Shown here piece by piece: positions 57,774 to 64,000 of a stretch of 64,000 nt of DNA. The DNA comes from Aestuariibaculum sediminum (GTDB lineage Bacteria > Bacteroidota > Bacteroidia > Flavobacteriales > Flavobacteriaceae), in contig NZ_JACVXB010000007.1 of assembly GCF_014596945.1 (NCBI RefSeq), forward strand, positions 36,547-100,546. The letters are read 5' to 3'. A program made the position numbers and the translations under genes. How positions within the stretch are numbered: the stretch's first letter is position 1; each line of letters opens with the position of its first letter. The notes under the pieces are model-generated. The model made no database searches, was not told the origin of the DNA, and saw nothing but the letters and a program-made list of their open reading frames with translations.

Positions 57774-59115
57774 CGGTAAATGGTAATATCCATTCCTTAT
57801 GTTGGAATGATTCTTTTTCTTTATATAAATCGACATTTTTATCAATATAAGGGCGACTCAACCTACCGTTAAGCGCCACATAACTTTCAACAAAAACCTG
57901 AACATTTTTATGTCCTTGAGTCGTAAAATGATCGCCCAGATAGTGTGCGTATTCTAAAATAAAATCGGGTTGAAAACTCATTTGCTTCTCCTGAAATGAC
58001 GTTAAAAAATCACTATTATCTACGACAAACGATGTTCCTTTTTTAGCATCTTTAATAATAAAGGTTGTGTGCCCCATTTTTTCCATTAACATCACTCGCC
58101 ATGAAAACCGAAAGCCCTCCTCTGTCCAGAATAATTCTCCTGGATACAACAAATATCTAAACGGAAACAGTAACTGAAATGAAAAATACACGACTAAAAA
58201 AGACACTAAAAACGATTCTCTTTTAATTTTATACGTTGGTTTATACTGAATCTTGGTATTTAAGAAAGGAGCTAAAATTCGCTTTATACCATATATTATT
58301 TTATGATGGAAATCGGCTTCGAAGAAGATTAACGTTGAAACAATCATTATAAACGGAAACATTCCTATTGGGAACAAAACCCTTGTAAAAACATGGAAAA
58401 ATACGACCAAACCAAAAGCCAACCAACGTGTACGTTTATATAATAATAAAAACGGGATGGTTAAATCGTAGAGCATGCCACACCAGCTCATCACGAAATG
58501 AAACCATTCCTGCTGCATAATATTTTCACCTAAAAAAGGTAAACTATATTTAGATGGCAACCATATTTTTAAGGGCATTGCTCGAAACAACCAATCGGAA
58601 TTAATTTTTGCCAATCCCGCATAAAAATAGACGATACCCAAAAGTAATTTCACACTATCAGCGCACCACTTAGGGAATGTTTTAAATGATGTTTTTCTTA
58701 ATAAGTTATCAACTGAAAAATATGCGTTAGCAGGCAAAAATATCATTAAAAAACTTAAAAGACTTATAAAGTAATAATGATTTAAATAGGTGGTTTTATC
58801 CATGAGTTCTATATATGTAAAACTCAGGAAGAAGGTAATAATTGCTATTTTGTATTTAAATCCTAAAGCAATAAATAAAGCAGACAATGCACATACCAAA
58901 AATAACAAATACGTATAAATTCCTAATGGTTTTACCCACTCAAAACCGAAGTATGAAAAATGAAATTTGGGTTGAATGTACAAGGTATCAATCCAGCCGT
59001 TAACCCAAAACCTGATAATGCTAAACAACATCATGACACCAAAAAGTATTCTGAATACAGCTAAAGGTGCTGCATCAGTTTTTTGTTGTATATATGCTTT
59101 CGTGTTATAACCCAT
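57754..59115 (-). CDS. HTTM-domain membrane protein (vitamin K-dependent gamma-carboxylase-like)
   Basis: 453 residues with about eight hydrophobic segments in the N-terminal 300 residues and a soluble C-terminal region. Starts with PLAVFRILFGVMMLFSIIRFW, typical of HTTM domains, and has KTTYLNHYYFISLLSFLMIFLPANA (two parts) and KINSDWLFRAMPLKIWL as in the gamma-glutamyl carboxylase relatives. Bacterial HTTM function is mostly unknown. It sits between an imelysin lipoprotein and a TonB receptor, so it likely serves iron uptake. Confidence 0.88.
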   Translation of the reverse strand: MGYNTKAYIQQKTDAAPLAVFRILFGVMMLFSIIRFWVNGWIDTLYIQPKFHFSYFGFEWVKPLGIYTYLLFLVCALSALFIALGFKYKIAIITFFLSFTYIELMDKTTYLNHYYFISLLSFLMIFLPANAYFSVDNLLRKTSFKTFPKWCADSVKLLLGIVYFYAGLAKINSDWLFRAMPLKIWLPSKYSLPFLGENIMQQEWFHFVMSWCGMLYDLTIPFLLLYKRTRWLAFGLVVFFHVFTRVLFPIGMFPFIMIVSTLIFFEADFHHKIIYGIKRILAPFLNTKIQYKPTYKIKRESFLVSFLVVYFSFQLLFPFRYLLYPGELFWTEEGFRFSWRVMLMEKMGHTTFIIKDAKKGTSFVVDNSDFLTSFQEKQMSFQPDFILEYAHYLGDHFTTQGHKNVQVFVESYVALNGRLSRPYIDKNVDLYKEKESFQHKEWILPFTDEIKGL

Positions 59116-59177
59116 TTAAAAACGAAAAGATTCCCTAACGCATCAGAGAACCTTTTTTTATCTATTTTCACCTCAAA

Positions 59178-60296
59178 TTAGTCGCCATCAGCATCAACAT
59201 AATCAACACTGATATTCATTGCTTGTACCATATCTAATTTTAATAATACAACGACTTTTTGTAACTCATCGTAAGTCATAGTCATTTTTGTATTATCAGC
59301 ATTTATTTGATTTGCAAAATTGTTGTCTAAAGTATTTAATTGTGTACGGGCTGCATTCATTTGACTATTAATTAAAGCCGATAAATCTTCACTTCCTGTT
59401 ATCGTTTTCAAATAATCTAAATATGAGCTCAAACTATTATCACTAGTCGACCCATTATAATGTTTTCCATTAAAAAAATCTTGAGAAGCTTTTAAAGCTG
59501 CTAATGCTAATTCTTTAGAAATCTCTTGATTGTGATATCCTTCTACCTTTTCAGGATACAAGACGCCACTTGAAAATACACCAGACGGAATACCAACTTT
59601 ATTGGCTCTTAATCCCTTTTCAAAATAGTATATAAAGTCATTTACAATTTTATTCGTCGCACTAGTTACGGTATTACCTGTACTATTCACAAAAATATCC
59701 CTATAAGAGCTTGTCCAGTCATTAAGAACACTTTCATTTAAAGATTTCATATGGTCGACTACATCACTTAAATAAGTTTTATAGCTCTCTGCATTAGTAT
59801 TTGTTGTATAGATATCCAAAATAGTTGCTTCGTCGTTAGCTACCCCGTAAAGCAGATAATCTAAAGCAGGAAACCCTGTAGCATCTTGGTTATTAGATTG
59901 ATTTAAATCGTACGAACCGTTAGCAATATTGGATTCAATTTCGGTCACCGATGCCGGATAAATGTTCATGTAAGCACTGAAATAAATAGCTTCAGCTTTA
60001 CCTATGTTAAACATTTCAGCATATTGCCAGACTTTATAAGCATTTAACCAGGCGGAACGCAAAGCTTCTAAATTGGTTTGATTAGCTGTAGTTACAAACG
60101 TATTTTTCGCCTCCACCAAAGCACTAAGCTCAGCATTTAAATCCTGAAAAACAGGAATAATAATATTATCGGCCCAGTTGAGTAACATGGTCTGTCTGTC
60201 GAAATTATCGGTAGGCTTACTTCCGCCTCCATCAGAGCTACTGCATGCAGCAATTACAAGTGCTAAAACGATTACAGAAACAACTTTTTTAATCAT
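59178..60296 (-). CDS. Imelysin-family lipoprotein (peptidase M75-like)
   Basis: 372 residues. Lipoprotein signal with lipobox VIAAC at about residue 18, then a Ser/Gly linker. The imelysin GxHxxE motif is present as GYHNQE near residue 252, along with FPALDYLLYG and WQYAEMFNIGKAEAIYF. Imelysins such as IrpA and ICMP are envelope proteins of iron uptake and may bind a metal or haem rather than act as proteases. It is the second gene of the operon. Confidence 0.93.
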   Translation of the reverse strand: MIKKVVSVIVLALVIAACSSSDGGGSKPTDNFDRQTMLLNWADNIIIPVFQDLNAELSALVEAKNTFVTTANQTNLEALRSAWLNAYKVWQYAEMFNIGKAEAIYFSAYMNIYPASVTEIESNIANGSYDLNQSNNQDATGFPALDYLLYGVANDEATILDIYTTNTNAESYKTYLSDVVDHMKSLNESVLNDWTSSYRDIFVNSTGNTVTSATNKIVNDFIYYFEKGLRANKVGIPSGVFSSGVLYPEKVEGYHNQEISKELALAALKASQDFFNGKHYNGSTSDNSLSSYLDYLKTITGSEDLSALINSQMNAARTQLNTLDNNFANQINADNTKMTMTYDELQKVVVLLKLDMVQAMNISVDYVDADGD

Positions 60297-60334
60297 AACC
60301 TTTATATTTCTAAAATATGTTGCAAATATCAGTA

Positions 60335-60366
60335 AGCAGATGGAAATATTAAACTTTCCACCTGCT
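60335..60366 (-). terminator. Intra-operon hairpin between the DUF4856 and imelysin genes
   Basis: Arms 60335-60346 and 60355-60366 pair over 12 bp with one mismatch (8-base loop). It may act as a partial terminator, giving more DUF4856 transcript than downstream genes. Confidence 0.45.
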
Positions 60367-60406
60367 TTATTTTCTTAATTAAAATAAATTAATCATTTGT
60401 TAACCT

Positions 60407-61609
60407 TTAGTTTGCTGCTTGCTCAACAGTAAAACCGAATGCTGTTGCAATTTCAGCAGAAATCGTATCTAAAGTTTCTACAGATACATCCCAAAACCCA
60501 TTTCCTGCTAATAATGTATTTATATAAGAATTCACCTGTGCATTGTTAATGTATGGCATACCTGTTCCTGGTTTTCTTGTAAATTGTAAACTGTACAAAA
60601 ATCCAAATCCTTCAGACAATTCATGAAATGCATGCGCATAATCAATAGTTGTAGCCTCCAAATCACTTTTAGCGCCCTGTAAATAGTGTACCGCACGAAC
60701 AGCTATAACTTTAGAAATGTTTTCTCTAATAACTGCTACTTGCGCATCACGAACCTTATAATTTTTAGCAACGATTGCTGCTCTTCCAAGTTTCAATGCC
60801 TCATAAACCTCATCGGCAATTCCAGAAAAATCGTCGTCGTCGTTCACTTGTCTTAAATAGGTGTTTAAAAAACGATCGGCATCTAAAACCGGACTTTCAG
60901 GATTTTCTTCAGCTCCATAAAGGTAACCATAGGCTTCGTCCCATTTATGTTCCATTGTTGTATAAGTTTTACCTTCTTCAACAACATCATTATCATTATT
61001 TTGAACATTACTTCCGGCATCTAAAACGCCAATACTTAAGTAATTATTTAACATCTGATCGGCCATTAATCCACCGATTAAACCTTTAGCTACCGCTTGA
61101 TTTAATTCTAATCCTTTAGCATTAAAATAGCGCACTGTAGTACTACCTAATTGTTGAAGGTTACCTGCTACGCCTGCACTAGCCGTTACATTCCAACTAG
61201 GAAAAACATTATCCGCCTGATCGGTAATCCAGCCATCGAAATCTTGTTTAATTGTATTTGAAAGTGTTGTATTTGTAGCAAAAAAATCATTTGAAGCGGC
61301 TACTTTACTTCGTACATTTTTGTTTGAAGCATTTAAATCAGCATGCGTAAAATCCTGATCGCCTTCTGCATGATTAAACATAGCTTGTAAGCTTGCTTTG
61401 GTATTTGTATTAACACTTAATGCAGACACCAACTCAGTTGCCATAGCAATTCTGGTAGTTTGCCCTCCAAAATTTACTGTTGATTCACCATTACGTAAAA
61501 AGCTGTAAGTAGATGGGGTATTTATATTGTTTTTTTCATTATCGTCATCGCTCGAACAAGAGGTTAATAAAACGGTTGCAACAGCGGCAATTGATAAAAA
61601 TTTTTTCAT
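60407..61609 (-). CDS. DUF4856 lipoprotein, first gene of the probable iron-uptake operon
   Basis: 400 residues. Lipoprotein signal MKKFLSIAAVATVLLTSC with an acidic DDD linker after the Cys. The mature part is mostly helical, with FHELSEGFGFLYSLQFTRKPGTG near the C-terminus split over a helix and loop. It resembles the DUF4856 family, often found beside imelysin genes in Bacteroidota. It has no known activity. A consensus promoter and palindrome lie just upstream (61649-61705). Confidence 0.88.
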   Translation of the reverse strand: MKKFLSIAAVATVLLTSCSSDDDNEKNNINTPSTYSFLRNGESTVNFGGQTTRIAMATELVSALSVNTNTKASLQAMFNHAEGDQDFTHADLNASNKNVRSKVAASNDFFATNTTLSNTIKQDFDGWITDQADNVFPSWNVTASAGVAGNLQQLGSTTVRYFNAKGLELNQAVAKGLIGGLMADQMLNNYLSIGVLDAGSNVQNNDNDVVEEGKTYTTMEHKWDEAYGYLYGAEENPESPVLDADRFLNTYLRQVNDDDDFSGIADEVYEALKLGRAAIVAKNYKVRDAQVAVIRENISKVIAVRAVHYLQGAKSDLEATTIDYAHAFHELSEGFGFLYSLQFTRKPGTGMPYINNAQVNSYINTLLAGNGFWDVSVETLDTISAEIATAFGFTVEQAAN

Positions 61610-61648
61610 TTCTTTTATTTAGACTTAGTATAAATTAATTGACTGCAG

Positions 61649-61679
61649 CAAAAATAAAACACAATTTTAAACTACCAAA
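61649..61679 (-). promoter_or_regulatory. Consensus promoter of the iron-uptake operon
   Basis: On the minus strand TTTG (61679-61676), a 19-base spacer, then TATTTTTG (61656-61649). This is an exact match to the Bacteroidota TTTG-N19-TAnnTTTG promoter, with the start of transcription about 30 bases before the DUF4856 ATG. Confidence 0.7.
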
Positions 61680-61680
61680 G

Positions 61681-61705
61681 TTTATTTAGATTAAAAATAA
61701 ATAAA
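61681..61705. promoter_or_regulatory. 25-bp palindrome next to the promoter (candidate Fur-type operator)
   Basis: Perfect arms TTTATTTA and TAAATAAA are separated by 9 bases; the symmetry extends imperfectly beyond. It ends one base from the minus-33 element. AT-rich symmetry of this kind fits a Fur-family site, and a Fur-family gene lies at 22780, but which regulator binds is inferred. Confidence 0.55.
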
Positions 61706-61754
61706 GTTTTTAAAAAAGGTTTTCAACGAAAAAAATTAAAGAAAACAAACAAGT

Positions 61755-62618
61755 TTAAGAATAAGACTTAAAAATTCTAGAAGCCTCATTATAAGCACTT
61801 TCAAAACTCAATGCATTTAAATTATTATGTTGTTTCGAGGTAAAATAAGATAATAGTTTTTCAGTAGGCATATTTCCTGTTAATTCATTTTTTGCCATTG
61901 GGCAACCACCAAATCCTTGTATTGCACCATCAAATCTTCTGCAACCTGCATTAAAAGCAGCATCTATTTTTTCAAACCAGGTAGATGGTGTTGTATGTAA
62001 ATGGGCTCCAAATTCTATTTGTGGGTATTTTGGAATTAGATTAGAAAATAGGTAATTAATACTTTCCGGATTCGAACTTCCAACCGTATCGCTTAAAGAT
62101 AAAATTTTAACACCCATTTTATGTAAACGTTCAGTCCATTCACCTACAATATCTACATTCCAAGGGTCGCCGTAAGGATTACCAAATCCCATCGAAATAT
62201 AAACCACCACTTCCTTATTACTTTTATCAGCTACGTTTAAAATTTCCTGTAAAGTTACAACCGACTGAGCTATGGTTTTATGCGTATTACGCATTTGAAA
62301 ATTCTCTGAAATTGAAAACGGGTAACCTAAATAGTCAATAGCATCGTGTTTACTAGCGTCGTTCGCTCCGCGTGTATTTGCAATAATGGCTAATAATTTA
62401 CTCGTAGTTTTACTTAAATCAAGTTGTGCTAGAACTTCGGCGGTATCTACCATTTGTGGTATGGCTTTAGGTGACACAAAACTCCCAAAGTCTATGGTAT
62501 CAAACCCCACACGAAGCAACGATTGTATGTACTGAATTTTCTTTTCAGTAGGAATAAAGGCTTTGATCCCTTGCATCGCATCTCGCGGACATTCAATAAT
62601 TTTTACAGCACCTGACAT
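61755..62618 (-). CDS. Hydroxymethylglutaryl-CoA lyase
   Basis: 287 residues, standard size. Splits HMG-CoA into acetyl-CoA and acetoacetate, the last step of leucine degradation. TIM-barrel motifs: CPRDAMQG near residue 10 (catalytic Arg/Asp), DFGSFVSPKAIPQM, SMGFGNPYGDPWN, LSDTVG, GAHLHTT and the Cys motif GFGGCPMAKNELTGN at the C-terminus. Related aldolases (homocitrate synthase) differ at these positions. No other leucine-degradation genes lie nearby. Confidence 0.95.
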   Translation of the reverse strand: MSGAVKIIECPRDAMQGIKAFIPTEKKIQYIQSLLRVGFDTIDFGSFVSPKAIPQMVDTAEVLAQLDLSKTTSKLLAIIANTRGANDASKHDAIDYLGYPFSISENFQMRNTHKTIAQSVVTLQEILNVADKSNKEVVVYISMGFGNPYGDPWNVDIVGEWTERLHKMGVKILSLSDTVGSSNPESINYLFSNLIPKYPQIEFGAHLHTTPSTWFEKIDAAFNAGCRRFDGAIQGFGGCPMAKNELTGNMPTEKLLSYFTSKQHNNLNALSFESAYNEASRIFKSYS

Positions 62619-62691
62619 GATTTAGTTTAATAGATAAGAGGATAAAAATACTATAATTTTTTAATCCTAAACCAACAGAATCTAGATTGAA

Positions 62692-63726
62692 TTAATTTCG
62701 CTTTAAGATGGCTTTATTTATAGATTTTACTAAAGCAGGCCCCTCATATATAAACCCTGTATACACCTGAACCAAATCGGCTCCAGCATCAATTTTTTCT
62801 AAGGCATCTTCAGCAGAATGAATTCCTCCCACTCCAATTATTGGGAATGACCTGTTACTCTTTTCAGAAAGATATTTTATGGTTTTAGTGCTCTTAGATT
62901 TTATAGGTTGTCCACTTAATCCTCCATTTCCTATAGCTTCCAATTGAGCTTTCGAGGCTCTTAATCCGCTTCTATCTGTAGAGGTGTTACTCGCAATGAC
63001 ACCATCGAGTTTTGTTTCCTGAACCAACTCTACAATTTCATCGAGCTGGATGGTATTTAAATCAGGAGCAATTTTTAATAGAATTGGCTTTTGAGTTTCG
63101 AAGGTCGTGTTTGCCGATTGTACTTCACCAATTAATTCTTCTAAATAATCTTTATCGTTAAGTTTGGCGTGACTTCCAACATTAGGACAGCTTACATTTA
63201 ATACAAAGTAATCTACAAAAGGATGCAATGCATTAAAACACTCCAAATAATCCTTCGTATAATCTTCAGGTTGAGTACTGGTATTTTTTCCAATATTACC
63301 ACCTATAATAAGTTGTCCTTTATTCTTTTTTAATTCTGAAATAGCTGCCTCAAGGCCTTCGTTATTAAATCCCATGCGATTAATAATCCCTTGGTCGGCT
63401 TTTAATCGAAATAAACGTTTTTTTGGGTTTCCTGGTTGTGCCTTAGGGGTCACAGTCCCTATTTCTATAAATCCAAAACCAAAATTTGCTAATTCGTTAT
63501 ATAACACCGCATTTTTATCAAATCCTGCGGCTAAACCAACTGGATTCTTAAAAGTTAATCCAAATAATTTACGCTCCAATTTAGGGTCGTTAACAACATA
63601 CATTCCTTTAAACAAGGCTTTAAACCCTGGGATTTTTGATGTTATTTTTATTAATGAAAACGTAAAGTGATGGATCTTTTCCGGATCGAACGCGAAAAAT
63701 ATAGGGCGAAGTAAAAATTTATACAT
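62692..63726 (-). CDS. pyrD: Dihydroorotate dehydrogenase (quinone), class 2
   Basis: 344 residues from ATG 63726 ([21 protein letters not shown]). This start gives the membrane-associating N-terminus typical of class 2; a farther ATG at 63846 adds 40 unlikely residues. FMN-binding motifs: [35 protein letters not shown] (two parts), [17 protein letters not shown] with catalytic Ser nearby, and the [15 protein letters not shown]-terminus. Oxidises dihydroorotate with quinone in pyrimidine synthesis. A TACTTTTG minus-7 box lies at 63748-63741, 14 bases upstream, which supports the shorter start. Confidence 0.95.
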   Translation of the reverse strand: MYKFLLRPIFFAFDPEKIHHFTFSLIKITSKIPGFKALFKGMYVVNDPKLERKLFGLTFKNPVGLAAGFDKNAVLYNELANFGFGFIEIGTVTPKAQPGNPKKRLFRLKADQGIINRMGFNNEGLEAAISELKKNKGQLIIGGNIGKNTSTQPEDYTKDYLECFNALHPFVDYFVLNVSCPNVGSHAKLNDKDYLEELIGEVQSANTTFETQKPILLKIAPDLNTIQLDEIVELVQETKLDGVIASNTSTDRSGLRASKAQLEAIGNGGLSGQPIKSKSTKTIKYLSEKSNRSFPIIGVGGIHSAEDALEKIDAGADLVQVYTGFIYEGPALVKSINKAILKRN

Positions 63727-63861
63727 CTCGATTATTTGTGCAAAAGTAGGCTTAATTATTCTAAATAAAAAATTGCCAAAATTTAAAATCAAAAAAATTA
63801 TAAATCGTATTTTTGAATCTTCAAAACATAAATACAAAATCCTCAATTACAATCCTTTAAA

Positions 63862-64000
63862 ATGATTTCTAAAACCCGCATAATCAATCGATTTGTAAGC
63901 TACGTAACCATAGACACCGAATCTGATCCAAAATCTGAAACCACACCTAGCACCGCAAAGCAATGGGATTTAGCCAATAAACTTGCCGACGAGCTAAAAG
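63862..64000 (+). CDS. pepT: Peptidase T (tripeptide aminopeptidase), 5' end only
   Basis: ATG at 63862; the frame is open to the window edge (46 codons). The visible text [15 protein letters not shown] and the following [20 protein letters not shown] match the N-terminus of M20-family PepT, which removes N-terminal residues from tripeptides. A TATTTTTG minus-7 box lies at 63808-63815, giving a leader of about 45 bases. Divergent from pyrD. Confidence 0.9.
   Translation, partial: MISKTRIINRFVSYVTIDTESDPKSETTPSTAKQWDLANKLADELK

Noticed and set aside
63727-63846. Longer pyrD start
   Set aside because: Forty Ile/Phe-rich residues precede the conserved class 2 N-terminus, and a minus-7 box lies inside that stretch.
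1-64000. CRISPR arrays, tRNA or rRNA genes, insertion sequences
   Set aside because: No regularly spaced repeats, cloverleaf sequences, rRNA stretches or transposase-like frames were seen on either strand.

Overview
The window is AT-rich chromosome from a member of the Bacteroidota, most likely a marine Flavobacteriaceae. This rests on type IX secretion (T9SS) sorting tails, TonB-dependent receptors with carboxypeptidase-like N-terminal domains, a DUF349 protein, an OstA-like protein, a 930-residue AcnB beside a second aconitase, and promoters of the TTTG/TAnnTTTG type. I see no rRNA, tRNA, CRISPR array, insertion sequence or prophage. It is mostly housekeeping sequence with a few accessory spots.

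Layout. 1-6.9 kb: the 3' part of a very large secreted HYR/LamG adhesin and a small secreted paralogue of its C-terminal module. 7-12.2 kb: hisS, a small conserved protein and an Oar-like TonB receptor. 12.4-14.4 kb: the rpsF-rpsR-rplI operon and a divergent LytTR response regulator. 14.4-19.8 kb: nadC, brkB and priA on the minus strand, then rlmH and a hibernation factor. 19.9-34.4 kb: a plus-strand run of rdgB, a RelA/SpoT homologue, a Fur-family regulator, purA, an OstA-like protein with an unusual C-terminal domain, an aminotransferase, a TPR protein, two tandem DUF368 (PopT-type) transporters, aroE and a DUF349 protein. 34.4-42.1 kb: a malate:quinone oxidoreductase gene that looks broken, mazG and two aconitases. 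42.6-47.8 kb: three periplasmic peptidyl-prolyl isomerases and a MoxR ATPase in one tight operon. 48-50.8 kb: a small conserved protein, a fatty-acid hydroxylase-like membrane protein, and an accessory two-gene cassette (a frameshifted unknown protein plus a cytoplasmic trypsin-like protease). 50.9-52.4 kb: guaB. 52.5-61.7 kb: an outer-membrane beta-barrel protein, then a probable iron-uptake operon (DUF4856 lipoprotein, imelysin lipoprotein, HTTM membrane protein, TonB receptor) behind a consensus promoter and a 25-bp palindrome. 61.7-64 kb: HMG-CoA lyase, pyrD and the start of pepT.

The best candidates for something undescribed are the cassette at 49264-50786, whose first gene is split by a run of nine T; the OstA-like protein fused to a jelly-roll-like domain; the adhesin/satellite pair sharing a C-terminal module; and the palindrome-controlled iron operon containing an HTTM protein. 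The mqo lesion (dinucleotide duplication plus missing C-terminus) is the clearest sign of gene decay.
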